Shown: positions 35,242-45,093, numbered from the stretch's first letter. The stretch: 64,000 bases of DNA from Pseudomaricurvus sp965662505 (GCF_965662505.1 NZ_CBFIHX010000001.1:9277-73276), one strand, 5' to 3'. Made by a program: numbers and translations. Notes: generated by a model not told the origin, from the sequence alone.

Positions 35242-36374
35242 CGCGAACGATCGTCCTCATCGTCCTGAATGCTCAGCTCATCGGCGGCATTGGACAGGTA
35301 CTCCGAGTCCGTTTCCGACGCCAGCTTGATCATCAGACGCAGATCGTTCGGGGAATCCGCGTAAGACAGCGCATCTTCGTAGGTAATCTCGCCCTGATCG
35401 TAGAGTTCGAACAGCGCCTGATCGAAGGTTTGCATGCCCAGCTCGGACGATTTGGTCATCAGCGCTTTCAGCTCTACCACGTCGCCTTTGCGGATCAGAT
35501 CCGCCGCCAGCGGGGTGTTGAGCATCACTTCCAGACAGGCGCGGCGCCCCTGACCGTCGGGAGTGGGGATAAGCTGCTGGGCGACAATGGCTTTCAGATT
35601 GAGGGACAAATCCATCCACAACTGACGGTGACGATCCGCCGGGAAGAAGTGAATGATGCGATCCAGCGCCTGGTTGGCGTTGTTGGCGTGCAGGGTACAG
35701 AGACACAGGTGACCGGTTTCCGCAAAGGCGATGGCGTGCTCCATGGTTTCCCGCGAGCGAACCTCACCAATCAGAATCACATCCGGCGCCTGCCGCAGGG
35801 TGTTTTTCAGGGCCACCTCAAAGGAGTCGGTATCAATGCCCACTTCCCGCTGGGTGACAATACAGCCCTGATGTTGATGGATAAATTCGATGGGGTCTTC
35901 GATGGAGATGATGTGACCTTTGGAATTGCGGTTGCGGTGACCGATCATCGCCGCCAGCGAAGTGGACTTACCGGTACCGGTGGCCCCCACAAAGATGATC
36001 AGACCACGCTTGGTCATGGCCAGCTCTTTGATTACTTCCGGCAACCCCAGATCATCGATCTTGGGAATGTTGGTCTCGATACGACGCAACACCATGCCCG
36101 CGAGGTTGCGCTGATAGAAGGCGCTGCAACGGAAACGACCGATGCCACGGGCGCTGACGGCAAAGTTCAGCTCCTTGCTCTCGAGAAATTCGTGGCGCTG
36201 TTTTTCGTTCATCACCGACAGCACTGTTTCCCGGGCTTTTTCCGGTGACAGCGGTGTGGTGGTGACAGGCACCACACGACCATTGAGTTTCATCGAAGGC
36301 GGAACACCTGCGGTGATAAACAAGTCCGAAGCGCCTTTCTCTACCATCAGCGCCAGCAGGCGTTCAAAATCCAT
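35232..36374 (-). CDS. pilU: Type IV pilus retraction ATPase PilU
   Basis: A 380-residue secretion-ATPase family motor, accessory to PilT in pilus retraction. Walker A is FVGATGTGKSTSLAAM, the Asp-box and Walker B are SIEDPIEF and VILIGEVRSRETMEHA, and the His box lies in GHLCLCTLHANNANQ. It ends with an acidic tail (DELSIQDDEDDRSRLF). It is downstream of pilT with a 70-bp gap, the conserved pilTU order. Confidence 0.96.
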   Translation of the reverse strand: MDFERLLALMVEKGASDLFITAGVPPSMKLNGRVVPVTTTPLSPEKARETVLSVMNEKQRHEFLESKELNFAVSARGIGRFRCSAFYQRNLAGMVLRRIETNIPKIDDLGLPEVIKELAMTKRGLIIFVGATGTGKSTSLAAMIGHRNRNSKGHIISIEDPIEFIHQHQGCIVTQREVGIDTDSFEVALKNTLRQAPDVILIGEVRSRETMEHAIAFAETGHLCLCTLHANNANQALDRIIHFFPADRHRQLWMDLSLNLKAIVAQQLIPTPDGQGRRACLEVMLNTPLAADLIRKGDVVELKALMTKSSELGMQTFDQALFELYDQGEITYEDALSYADSPNDLRLMIKLASETDSEYLSNAADELSIQDDEDDRSRLF

Positions 36375-36444
36375 CGTCTTATTCCTTTGTTAATTTAACC
36401 CGTAGCTTTTTGGTGTAACCCGCAGTTAATTCACACTTCTGTAA

Positions 36445-37479
36445 TCAGAAGTTATCCGGCATCTTGGCCTTCTCACGAGCCACATCGCGGTTGATGATGC
36501 GTCGCGCCACCATATCCGCCAGACACTGATCCATGGTCTGCATACCCAGGGAACCCCCGGTCTGAATAGCAGAGTACATCTGTGCCACCTTGTCTTCGCG
36601 AATCAGGTTACGAATCGCCGAGGTACCCCGCATAATTTCGTGAGCCGCTACCCGACCACCGCCGTTGCGTTTCAGCAGGGTCTGGGAAACTACCGCTTGC
36701 AGGGATTCCGACAGCATGGAGCGCACCATGGATTTTTCGTTGGCGGGGAACACATCCACAATCCGGTCAATGGTTTTCGCCGCCGAGGTGGTGTGCAGAG
36801 TACCGAACACCAGGTGGCCGGTTTCCGCGGCCGTCAGCGCCAGACGGATGGTCTCGAGATCCCGCATCTCACCCACGAGGATGATATCCGGATCTTCCCG
36901 CAGCGCTGAGCGCAGGGCTTCCGAGAAACCGTGGGTGTCGCGGTGCACTTCCCGCTGGTTCACCAGGCATTTCTTGGATTCGTGTACGAATTCGATGGGG
37001 TCTTCAATGGTGAGGATGTGCTCGTATTTGTGGTCGTTGATGTAATCCATCATCGCCGCCAGGGTGGTGGATTTACCACTACCGGTCGGCCCGGTCACCA
37101 GTACCAGCCCCCGTGGCACCGCACAGATATCGCGGAACACCTGCCCCATGCCCAGCTCTTCCATGGTCAGAACTTTCGATGGAATGGTCCGGAACACCGC
37201 ACCGGCACCGCGGTTCTGGTTAAAGGCGTTGACCCGGAAACGCGCCACACCGGGCACTTCAAAGGAGAAATCGGTTTCCAGAAACTCTTCAAAATCCTTG
37301 CGTTGCTTGTCATTCATAATCTCGTAGATCAGACTATGAACCTGTTTGTGCTCCATGGCGGGCAGGTTAATACGGCGCACGTCGCCGTCGACCCGAATCA
37401 TGGGTGGCAGTCCCGCAGAAAGGTGTAAATCCGAAGCGCCCTGTTTGGCACTGAACGCCAAGAGTTCCGTAATATCCAT
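36445..37479 (-). CDS. pilT: Type IV pilus retraction ATPase PilT
   Basis: A 344-residue hexameric motor that depolymerises pili for twitching and DNA uptake. Features: VTGPTGSGKSTTLAAMMDY (Walker A), TIEDPIEFVHESK, DIILVGEMRDLETIRLALTAAE (Walker B), HLVFGTLHTTSAAKT (His box), and the C-terminal AIRNLIREDK retraction motif. Length equals the P. aeruginosa protein. It is divergent from yggS across 99 bp. Together with pilU and the Chp cluster it indicates functional twitching in this organism. Confidence 0.98.
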   Translation of the reverse strand: MDITELLAFSAKQGASDLHLSAGLPPMIRVDGDVRRINLPAMEHKQVHSLIYEIMNDKQRKDFEEFLETDFSFEVPGVARFRVNAFNQNRGAGAVFRTIPSKVLTMEELGMGQVFRDICAVPRGLVLVTGPTGSGKSTTLAAMMDYINDHKYEHILTIEDPIEFVHESKKCLVNQREVHRDTHGFSEALRSALREDPDIILVGEMRDLETIRLALTAAETGHLVFGTLHTTSAAKTIDRIVDVFPANEKSMVRSMLSESLQAVVSQTLLKRNGGGRVAAHEIMRGTSAIRNLIREDKVAQMYSAIQTGGSLGMQTMDQCLADMVARRIINRDVAREKAKMPDNF

Positions 37480-37578
37480 AAACAGCCTTTATTAAATGCT
37501 TTTTTTTGCCTGATACTGCAAACAGTCCCGAACTGATCGAGCGTCCACCCCAAGTCAGACCCATAATGTACCAAGTAT

Positions 37579-38289
37579 ATGCCTAAGATTCCTACCCACC
37601 TAGCACAAGTCAACGATCGCATAGCCAGCGCACTGAGCGCCTGCGGGCGCCCGGCCGATGGCGCACGATTACTTGCCGTCAGTAAAACCAAGCCCGCCAG
37701 CGATATTCGTGAAGCCTATTTGGCGGGGCAGCGGTGTTTTGGGGAAAACTACCTGCAAGAAGCGCTGGAGAAACAGCAACAGCTTAAGGATTTAACCATC
37801 GAATGGCACTTTATTGGTCCTGTACAATCCAATAAAACACGCGCCATCGCCGAAAACTTTGACTGGGTTCACAGTGTGGATCGCGCCAAAATCGCCGTGC
37901 GGCTCAATGACCAGCGCCCTCAGCAGCTGCCTCCGATCAATCTGTGCCTGCAGGTCAATGTGGATAGCGAACCGACAAAATCCGGCGTTTTACTGGATGA
38001 TCTGGACGATCTGCTTGAAAGCCTGAGTGATCTGCCCCATATCTGTGTACGGGGCTTTATGGCCATTCCCGCACCCCGAGACGATTTTGAGCAGCAACAA
38101 CAGGCACTGCTGCCATTGGCCAACACCCTGAAACGACTACAATCAAACCCGGAGATCCGTCGACACCACCCCCACCTGGACACTCTTTCCATGGGCATGT
38201 CCGGTGATCTGGAAGCGGCCATTGCCGCCGGCTCGACCCTGGTGCGAATCGGCACGGATATTTTTGGCAAACGGCCAACACCGCCCTGA
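37579..38289 (+). CDS. yggS: PLP homeostasis protein YggS
   Basis: A 236-residue PLP-binding TIM-barrel protein of the YggS/PROSC family. The cofactor Lys is K36 in LLAVSKTKPASDI; other family segments are CFGENYLQEALEK, WHFIGPVQSNKTR and LSMGMSGDLEAAIAAGSTLVRIGTDIFG. It takes part in vitamin B6 and amino-acid homeostasis. It starts a plus-strand run with proC and yggT, the arrangement seen in Pseudomonas beside pilT. Confidence 0.96.
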   Translation: MPKIPTHLAQVNDRIASALSACGRPADGARLLAVSKTKPASDIREAYLAGQRCFGENYLQEALEKQQQLKDLTIEWHFIGPVQSNKTRAIAENFDWVHSVDRAKIAVRLNDQRPQQLPPINLCLQVNVDSEPTKSGVLLDDLDDLLESLSDLPHICVRGFMAIPAPRDDFEQQQQALLPLANTLKRLQSNPEIRRHHPHLDTLSMGMSGDLEAAIAAGSTLVRIGTDIFGKRPTPP

Positions 38290-38309
38290 CAGCGGCCTTG
38301 GTTTATGTG

Positions 38310-38353
38310 AACAAAGAGTACCTTACGAATAAAGAGTACCTTACGAATAAAGG
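38310..38353. repeat. 18-bp tandem repeat between yggS and proC
   Basis: Two full copies of AATAAAGAGTACCTTACG (the first with one mismatch) and half of a third. Confidence 0.95.
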
Positions 38354-38411
38354 ACCCTTGGCGGTTAACAGCGGTTATCGAACACACTGAACATCAACGC
38401 AGGAAGATCAC

Positions 38412-39236
38412 GTGACAGACACAAAAATCTCTTTTATCGGCGCGGGCAACATGGCCAGCAGCATCATCGGCGGACTGGTCCAGAAAGGTTACGGCGCGGG
38501 TCAAATCACCGCCACCGATACCTATCAGCCCACACTGGACAAGCTGGCCGATAACTTCCCGGTCGTCACTACCAGCGACAACGCCCAGGCAGCGGAGCGC
38601 TCCGACGTGATTCTGCTGGCAGTAAAGCCTCAGGTTATGGAGCAGGTGTGTACTGCCCTGCGGCCTCATCTGGCGCACAAACCGCTGATCATCTCTATTG
38701 CCGCCGGCATCGACATCCGCAGCCTGGACGCCTGGCTGGGCAATGATCTGGCCATCGTGCGCTGCATGCCCAACACTCCGGCGCTGGTACAGACCGGTGC
38801 CAGCGGTCTGTACGCCAACGAGCGTACCAGCGACGAGCAAAAAACCATCGCTCAGGACATCATGGAAGCGGTGGGCATCGTCCAGTGGACCGCCAGCGAA
38901 GACCTGATTGACTCCGTTATCGCCGTGTCCGGCAGTGGCCCCGCGTATTACTTCCTGATGATGGAAGCCATGATCGACGCCGGTGTCGCTCAGGGACTGA
39001 GTCGCGAAAACGCCACCGAGCTGACCCTGCAAACCGCGCTGGGTGCCGCCAAGCTGGCCAAGGACAGCGATGTGGATGTGATTGAACTGCGTCGTCGGGT
39101 GTCCTCCCCCAATGGCACCACCGAGAAGGCCATTCAGTCTTTCGAAGAGAGCCAACTGCGCGATGTGGTTGCCAAGGCTATGGATACCTGTGCCGAGCGC
39201 TCTCGGGAAATGGCCAGGGAACTGGGCGCCAAGTAA
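38412..39236 (+). CDS. proC: Pyrroline-5-carboxylate reductase
   Basis: A 274-residue NAD(P)H-dependent enzyme for the last step of proline synthesis. The Rossmann loop is ISFIGAGNMASSIIGGL; later motifs are VKPQVMEQV, IVRCMPNTPALV and the C-terminal signature SGSGPAYYFLMMEAMIDAGV. GTG 38412 is the start, preceded by AGGAAGATCAC. Length is typical (about 270). Confidence 0.97.
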   Translation: MTDTKISFIGAGNMASSIIGGLVQKGYGAGQITATDTYQPTLDKLADNFPVVTTSDNAQAAERSDVILLAVKPQVMEQVCTALRPHLAHKPLIISIAAGIDIRSLDAWLGNDLAIVRCMPNTPALVQTGASGLYANERTSDEQKTIAQDIMEAVGIVQWTASEDLIDSVIAVSGSGPAYYFLMMEAMIDAGVAQGLSRENATELTLQTALGAAKLAKDSDVDVIELRRRVSSPNGTTEKAIQSFEESQLRDVVAKAMDTCAERSREMARELGAK

Positions 39237-39322
39237 TTTCGCCCCTCACGCAAACTCGGGCTGAGATGTACTTGATGAAGTGCACTTGAGCCAGAAGCAT
39301 TAACACTTAAAAGGAGAAAACC

Positions 39323-39919
39323 ATGGGGCCCATGCAGGAGATCGGCACCTTAATCGTACAAACTCTGGGGTCGCTGTACCTACTGGTCATCATGTTGCGC
39401 TTTTTGCTGCAACTGGCGCGAGCGGATTTCTACAACCCCATTTCGCAGTTTATTGTGAAAGCCACTAACCCGTTGCTGATCCCCATTCGTCGCATTGTTC
39501 CCGGCGTCATGGGCATTGATTTAGCCGGTCTGCTGCTGGCTTTGATCGTGCAGTTTTTGATCATCGAAGTCTGCGCACTGATCATCATCGGCAATATCAT
39601 CAATCCCCTCTACGCCCTGATGTGGTCCGCGGTGGGCTTGCTGGCTCTGACCGCCAACATCTTTTTCTGGGGTTTGCTGATCATGGTGATTACCAGCTGG
39701 ATTGCGCCGCAGAGCGACAATCCGGCCCTGCTGCTGGTGCGTCAGCTGGTGGAGCCGGTGATGGCGCCGTTTCGCAAACTGTTGCCGGATATGGGCGGCA
39801 TTGATATCTCACCCATCTTCGCCTTTCTCGCCCTGAATGTGGTGCAGATCCTGATCAAATACCTGGCTGCGGCAGCAGGCATGGGCGGCGTTGCCCGACA
39901 ACTGGTTATGGGGATCTGA
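39323..39919 (+). CDS. yggT: YggT family membrane protein
   Basis: A 198-residue protein with two YggT repeats, each with a hydrophobic pair of helices around a PxxxFYNPISQFIVKATNP-like motif; the second repeat has LVRQLVEPVMAPFRKLLPD and GGIDISPIFAFLALNV. Members are linked to osmotic shock tolerance or to envelope processes. A clear ribosome site AGGAGA precedes ATG 39323. Pseudomonas has metX next; here a dynamin-like gene intervenes. Confidence 0.94.
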   Translation: MGPMQEIGTLIVQTLGSLYLLVIMLRFLLQLARADFYNPISQFIVKATNPLLIPIRRIVPGVMGIDLAGLLLALIVQFLIIEVCALIIIGNIINPLYALMWSAVGLLALTANIFFWGLLIMVITSWIAPQSDNPALLLVRQLVEPVMAPFRKLLPDMGGIDISPIFAFLALNVVQILIKYLAAAAGMGGVARQLVMGI

Positions 39920-40274
39920 CTGCACACAGTCGCAATCCTCTCGAACTGCTGTGCAACACTCACAGGCTAACGCCGCAGCCTGTGAGCGACAGCCCTGAGC
40001 ACGCACAGCCCTCAACCTCGTACTAAAGCCTTATTTTTTGTACGAACCGGCGTTGCCTTTTACCCCTGCCCACACGCCCCACCCTTCCAAAGCCGCCTTA
40101 TTTCCGCTTTAATGAGGAATCGTTGTTTCAGGATTTCAGTGCCAGACCGCACAGCCGCCAAAGAAGCGCCTGGCCATCTGGTTGGCAGACTCAGTTAAAA
40201 AACGGTCTGCAAACGTCCGCGACAACACACAATAATAACAACAGCATTGACAAGACTTGGGGCCACAAAACCGT
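39920..40274. other. Intergenic region yggT to dynamin-like gene
   Basis: About 350 bp with no supportable gene. A strong 10-bp perfect stem CTCACAGGCT/AGCCTGTGAG (39959-39986) follows yggT but lacks a T-tract. The rest is AT-richer and likely holds the promoter for the dynamin-like gene; no clear consensus seen. Confidence 0.55.
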
Positions 40275-42308
40275 ATGGATGCTACATCCTTCTATCAACA
40301 CATGGCAGAGTTCGCCCGCTGGAAAGACATTTTCAGTCAACAACTGCGCCAGAGTCAGCAGTGGTTTAACGACCACCAGAACCAAAGCCAGGCAGCTCGT
40401 CACTGCTTGCAGCAAGCGCTGACACTGCTGGATAACAGCAGTTTTACGGTGGCCTGTGTCGGCGAGTTTTCACGCGGCAAAACCGAGCTGATTAACGCCC
40501 TGCTGTTTACCGAATACGGCCAGCGACTGCTGCCATCGAAACCGGGTCGCACCACCATGTGCCCCACCGAAATCTTCTACACCCCCGGCACCCCGACCGA
40601 CGACCACAGCGGCCCCGGCTACGTGCGACTGCTGCCCATCGAAACCCGCCGCACCACCACCAGCCTGAACAGCTTTAAGCGCATCCCAAAAAACTGGGTG
40701 ACTCTGCCTTTTGATGTGGCGCATCCGGAATCCGTCGAGCGCGCGATGAACGCGATCTCTCAGGTCAAACTGGTGGATGCCAGTGACGCCCGCGCGATGG
40801 GCTTTGATCCCCAACAACTGAGTGCCAATCAGGACGGACTGCTGGAAGTGCCCCGCTGGCGCCACGCCCTGATCAATCTCGACCACCCGCTGTTGCGCCA
40901 CGGCCTGCGCATTCTCGACACGCCGGGCCTGAACGCACTGGGCAATGAGCCTGAACTGACACTGGGCACCCTGCAGCAGGCCGACGCCGTCATCTTTCTG
41001 CTGGCGGCGGATTCCGGCCTGAGCTACAGCGATGTCACCATCTGGCAGGATCACCTGAAAGGACTGCGGGCGGCGCAGGGTCAACACAGCTCCATCGCGC
41101 TGCTCAATAAAGTGGATGCACTGTGGGACGATCTGGAGTCAGCCGACTCGGTGGCACAGAACATTCACGACCTGCGCGAGCAGACCGCGCGCATGCTGTC
41201 ACAGCCGATAGAAAACGTGGTCGCGATTTCGGCGAAACAGGGTCTGCTGGCTCAGGCCCGCCGGGATCAGGACCTGCTACAGCGCAGCAACCTGCCGCAA
41301 CTGGAAGCCCTGCTGATTCAACAGCTGTCTCACAATCAACAGCAACTGGCGGGCCAGCGCATCCTCAGCGACGCCGCCCGCATCGTCAAATCGACCCGCA
41401 GCAACCTCAAGAGCCAGCTGTTTCGCGCCGATCGCGAACTGGAAAGCCTGCAACAACAGCTGCATCGCCCCGCTCAATTCGACGCCCAGGTTCAGTCTCT
41501 GCGCAGGGACATCCGCAAGCAACACCAGCAGTATCACCGTCAACAACTGGATTTGCGCACCTATCAACGCCAGATCGATCAACACTGCCAGCAGCTGCGC
41601 GCGCCCATCACCTCCTTCCAGCTGGAAGGCCTGATTGGCAGCACCCACCAGGACATGGTGAAAAGCTGGTCGTTTGTAGGGCTGAGCAAAGCCGTCGACG
41701 ATTTTTTCCAGCAATTGCGACAGCGCATGAGCCGCGTCGAAAAAGAGACCCGGACAGCCAACACCACCCTGCTCTCTATCTATGAGCGCGCCCAGAACCA
41801 CTCCTGCAGCCCTGAAGACGCCAGCAGCCATTGTTTTCAATTGCGCAACCACATGCAGCGACTGCGTCAGCTGGAGCATCAGGCACAGCAGTTCCGACGC
41901 TCTTTAGGCAATATTTTTAACATCAAGCAGCGCGTGATTGGCCGCTTTATCAACTCCCTGGTGCAGGAAGTTCGGGCGATGAACACCGACCTGAACACCG
42001 CCATCGACCACTGGAAGCAAGAGGCTCTGGCTCCCCTCAGCCACGAAACTCACTACCAGAAGAGCCTGCTCGATCAGCAAATGCTGCACATTACCCACCT
42101 CAATCAGCAGCAGAGTAGCCAGACCCAGCGTCTGCAAACGCTGGGCACTCAAATTACACAGCAGCGGGAAAGCCTTGCCGAACTGGAACGTATCCTCGAC
42201 CTGCAACCCTGCCGCCCTCCGCAGCTACTGCAGGATGCACCCCCGCCCCACCGCACCCGAAAATCCATGACGGCGCAAGCCTCTGCGGCTCTGGTGAGCA
42301 CTGCTTGA
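40275..42308 (+). CDS. Bacterial dynamin-like GTPase
   Basis: A 677-residue large GTPase of the dynamin superfamily. G1 is VGEFSRGKTELINALL (about residue 65), the G2-type Thr is in PGRTTMCPTEIFY, G3 is LRILDTPGLNAL and G4 is ALLNKVDALWDD. A long helical, Gln-rich C-terminal part follows (about 370-650), as expected for a stalk that self-assembles. Bacterial relatives remodel or protect membranes. I start at ATG 40275; TTG 40257 would add six residues. It interrupts the usual yggT-metX order. Confidence 0.87.
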   Translation: MDATSFYQHMAEFARWKDIFSQQLRQSQQWFNDHQNQSQAARHCLQQALTLLDNSSFTVACVGEFSRGKTELINALLFTEYGQRLLPSKPGRTTMCPTEIFYTPGTPTDDHSGPGYVRLLPIETRRTTTSLNSFKRIPKNWVTLPFDVAHPESVERAMNAISQVKLVDASDARAMGFDPQQLSANQDGLLEVPRWRHALINLDHPLLRHGLRILDTPGLNALGNEPELTLGTLQQADAVIFLLAADSGLSYSDVTIWQDHLKGLRAAQGQHSSIALLNKVDALWDDLESADSVAQNIHDLREQTARMLSQPIENVVAISAKQGLLAQARRDQDLLQRSNLPQLEALLIQQLSHNQQQLAGQRILSDAARIVKSTRSNLKSQLFRADRELESLQQQLHRPAQFDAQVQSLRRDIRKQHQQYHRQQLDLRTYQRQIDQHCQQLRAPITSFQLEGLIGSTHQDMVKSWSFVGLSKAVDDFFQQLRQRMSRVEKETRTANTTLLSIYERAQNHSCSPEDASSHCFQLRNHMQRLRQLEHQAQQFRRSLGNIFNIKQRVIGRFINSLVQEVRAMNTDLNTAIDHWKQEALAPLSHETHYQKSLLDQQMLHITHLNQQQSSQTQRLQTLGTQITQQRESLAELERILDLQPCRPPQLLQDAPPPHRTRKSMTAQASAALVSTA

Positions 42309-42380
42309 TAGCGGATCAAACCAGTCTCACTGAAGAAGACACCGCTATTTCTGAAGGTCCCCACGGTTATATCTCCACCC

Positions 42381-42422
42381 CCCTGTATAGCTATCCCCAA
42401 ACCCTGTGATGGCTATCCCCCA
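42381..42422. repeat. 21-bp tandem duplication upstream of metX
   Basis: Two imperfect copies of a 21-bp unit (CCCTGTATAGCTATCCCC...) about 70 bp after the dynamin-like gene. Confidence 0.75.
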
Positions 42423-42555
42423 ACGGCGTTCGGGTATATGCTATCGGGTTTACGCGCGCCCTTTTTTAGCCCTTTCTAGCGAATAACCAGCCCTTGCAGA
42501 CAGGCTGGGGCAACTTTAGACTTGCGCGCCAGACCCCAAGGAAACCAGAGATACA

Positions 42556-43701
42556 ATGCCCGCACCCTTTGCCAACGATTCTGTCGGAGTGGTCACACCG
42601 CAAACCCTGCATTTTGATCAGCCTCTGGAGCTGGCCAGTGGCCGCACGCTCGACGCCTACGATCTGGTGATTGAGACCTACGGCGAGCTGAATGCGCAAA
42701 AATCCAATGCGGTACTTATCTGTCACGCCCTGTCCGGCCACCACCACGCCGCCGGTTACCACAGCGAGGATGATCGCAAGCCCGGCTGGTGGGACAGCTA
42801 CATTGGCCCCGGCAAGCCCATCGACACCAACCGCTTTTTTGTCGTCGCACTCAACAATCTGGGCGGCTGCCACGGCTCGACCGGACCGCGCTCCATCAAC
42901 CCGGAAACCGGCCAGCCCTGGGGTAAGGACTTCCCCAACTTGCGGGTGCGCGACTGGGTTCACTCCCAGGCTCGCATGGCCGATCGCCTGGGCATTGAGC
43001 AATGGGCCGCCATCGTCGGCGGCAGCCTCGGGGGTATGCAGGCCATGCGCTGGGCACTGGAATATCCGGATCGGGTGCGTCACTGCGTGCTGATCGCTTC
43101 AGCCATGAACCTGACCACGCAGAACATCGCCTTCAACGAGACTGCACGTCAGGCCATCATGTCCGACCCCAAGTACCACGAGGGGGATTATCAGGTACAC
43201 GAGACCTACCCCAAGGACGGTCTGTCGGTAGCGCGAATGATTGGCCACATCACCTACCTGTCCGACGACGGCATGGGGCAGAAGTTCGGCCGTGAGTTTC
43301 GCTCCGGCAGCTTCCAACAGGGTCTGGATGAACCGGTGGAATTCCAGATTGAGAGCTATTTGCGCTATCAGGGTGATGCATTTTCCAGCTCGTTCGATGC
43401 AAATACCTACATCTTGATGACAAAAGCACTGGATTACTTCGATCTTGCCCGCGAGTACGGCGACGACCCGATCAAGGCGTTCAGTCACGCCAAGTGTCGA
43501 TTTCTGGTGGTGTCCTTTACCTCGGACTGGCGCTTTGCCCCCGAGCGCTCGCGGGAAATCGTCGATGCGCTGATCGGTGCCGACAAGGCGGTCAGCTACG
43601 CGGAAGTGGAATCGGCTTACGGCCACGATGCCTTTTTGCTGCCCATCGATCGCTACTACCGCCTGTTTACGGAATATATGAAAGGAGTGAGCACCAACTA
43701 A
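42556..43701 (+). CDS. metX: Homoserine O-acyltransferase MetX
   Basis: A 381-residue alpha/beta-hydrolase that activates homoserine for methionine synthesis. The nucleophile is S157 in IVGGSLGGMQAM; other signatures are NNLGGCHGSTGP, the Asp in FTSDWRFAPERS and the His in GHDAFLLP. Whether the donor is acetyl- or succinyl-CoA cannot be read with confidence; many gammaproteobacterial MetX proteins use succinyl-CoA. Its stop overlaps the metW start (TAATG), so the pair is coupled. Confidence 0.96.
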   Translation: MPAPFANDSVGVVTPQTLHFDQPLELASGRTLDAYDLVIETYGELNAQKSNAVLICHALSGHHHAAGYHSEDDRKPGWWDSYIGPGKPIDTNRFFVVALNNLGGCHGSTGPRSINPETGQPWGKDFPNLRVRDWVHSQARMADRLGIEQWAAIVGGSLGGMQAMRWALEYPDRVRHCVLIASAMNLTTQNIAFNETARQAIMSDPKYHEGDYQVHETYPKDGLSVARMIGHITYLSDDGMGQKFGREFRSGSFQQGLDEPVEFQIESYLRYQGDAFSSSFDANTYILMTKALDYFDLAREYGDDPIKAFSHAKCRFLVVSFTSDWRFAPERSREIVDALIGADKAVSYAEVESAYGHDAFLLPIDRYYRLFTEYMKGVSTN

Positions 43702-44381
43702 TGAGCTACTCAGACTCCGCTAATTCAGCCTCAGCAACACTCTCAAATACGGCCACAGCCGCCAGCGGTATGCCGCCCGATGCCCTGCGTATTGATCTGG
43801 ATGTGATTCAAGCGTGGATTGAACCCGGTAGCCGGGTACTGGATCTCGGCTGCGGCGACGGCACGCTGCTGCAAAACCTGCGCGACCACAAGCAGGTGAC
43901 CGGCTACGGCCTCGAAATCGACGCCGAACAGATCACCACCTGCATTGGTAAAGGTCTGAATGTGATCGAGCAGAACCTGGACCGCGGCCTCGACAACTTT
44001 GCCGATCAAAGCTTCGACAGCGTGGTCATGACCCAGGCACTGCAAACCATGTACGCACCGCATAAAGTACTGGAAGAAATGCTGCGGGTAGGGAAGGAGT
44101 GCATTGTCACTTTCCCCAATTTTGGTCATTGGAAGGCGCGCTGGCACCTGTTCTGCAACGGTCGCATGCCGGTGTCCGACCTGCTGCCGTATCAGTGGTA
44201 CGACACCCCCAACATCCACTTTTGCACCTTTGACGATTTTGAGTTTCTCTGCCACGAGCTGGATATCGAGATCCTCAAGCGTCAGGTGGTGGCCGAGAGG
44301 CCCTTCAGTCGCTTTCTGAAGGATTTGCGCCCCAACCTGTTTGGCGAAACCGCCATCTATCACCTGCGCAAGCATCGGTAG
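43701..44381 (+). CDS. metW: Methionine biosynthesis protein MetW
   Basis: A 226-residue methyltransferase-fold protein. The SAM-like motif is SRVLDLGCGDGTLLQNL, and the family segments are VIEQNLDRGL, VVMTQALQTMYAPHKVL and CIVTFPNFGHWKARWHL. MetW is needed with MetX for homoserine acylation in many proteobacteria. A Ser/Ala/Thr-rich N-terminal 25 residues precede the domain. The one-base overlap with metX is the usual arrangement. Confidence 0.95.
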   Translation: MSYSDSANSASATLSNTATAASGMPPDALRIDLDVIQAWIEPGSRVLDLGCGDGTLLQNLRDHKQVTGYGLEIDAEQITTCIGKGLNVIEQNLDRGLDNFADQSFDSVVMTQALQTMYAPHKVLEEMLRVGKECIVTFPNFGHWKARWHLFCNGRMPVSDLLPYQWYDTPNIHFCTFDDFEFLCHELDIEILKRQVVAERPFSRFLKDLRPNLFGETAIYHLRKHR

Positions 44382-44523
44382 CTGAAGAAGCTGAAGCTCC
44401 GGGAAAGGCGTCCCAATCATTTCGGACGTCATCTCTGAGCCAGTTCGAAGCCGGTTCGAAGCCAGACCAAAGATAGCAAGCTAAACTAAGACAACCACTG
44501 TAGACAGCATCAGGAGACACCAC

Positions 44524-44997
44524 ATGATCTGCTCATCCCGCACCCCGGAATCCAGCCGCCTGCTGGCCCGTTTTAGCTTGCTGTGTTGCCTGCTGTTGGG
44601 CAGCAATCTGGCCGCTGCCGACTCCCAGTTCACCACCTTCGGTGACTACAAGGTGTTGCATACCGTCTTCAACAGCACCTTCTTACAGCCGGAAGTAGCC
44701 AGCGCCTACAATCTTACCCGCGGCAAGGGACAATCCCTGTTGAATATCGCACTGATCAAAAGCACGGACGGCGGCAACAGCAAAGGGCTGGCCGCCGAGG
44801 TCAGCGGCTCCATCGCCAACCTGATGCAGCAGCAGAGGACACTGGAATTCATTGAAATCAAGGAACACGATGCGGTCTACTATCTGGCGCCTATCCGCGT
44901 CAGCAACAATGACGAAGTCGTGCACTTCAATATTGAGGTCACCCACGACGGCAAGACCTATCCGATTAAATTCAGCAAGAAGCTGTATAAAGACTGA
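44524..44997 (+). CDS. DUF4426 periplasmic protein
   Basis: A 157-residue secreted protein. A signal peptide (LLARFSLLCCLLLGSNLAAA) is followed by a DUF4426 domain with FGDYKVLHTVFNSTFLQPEVA and the C-terminal THDGKTYPIKFSKKLY. Function is unknown. In Pseudomonas the same gene sits between metW and rdgB, as here. Confidence 0.88.
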   Translation: MICSSRTPESSRLLARFSLLCCLLLGSNLAAADSQFTTFGDYKVLHTVFNSTFLQPEVASAYNLTRGKGQSLLNIALIKSTDGGNSKGLAAEVSGSIANLMQQQRTLEFIEIKEHDAVYYLAPIRVSNNDEVVHFNIEVTHDGKTYPIKFSKKLYKD

Positions 44998-45015
44998 CCC
45001 TGAAAACGATTCCTG

Positions 45016-45057
45016 AATAGACTCGTTCGGATCATCAATAGACTCGCTCGGATCATC
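45016..45057. repeat. 21-bp tandem duplication after the DUF4426 gene
   Basis: Two copies of a 21-bp unit (AATAGACTCGTTCGGATC...) with one mismatch, about 19 bp after the stop codon. Confidence 0.93.
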
Positions 45058-45093
45058 ACCTGAACCGCTCAACCCCCGGAGCAGCTGCCCCAC

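Noticed and set aside
39959..39986. Intrinsic terminator after yggT
   Set aside because: The stem is perfect but no T-tract follows on either strand, so termination cannot be claimed.
42423..42555. SAM-responsive riboswitch upstream of metX
   Set aside because: A small stem (CCAGCC/GGCTGG near 42490-42511) exists, but I could not match any SAM or SAH riboswitch core.
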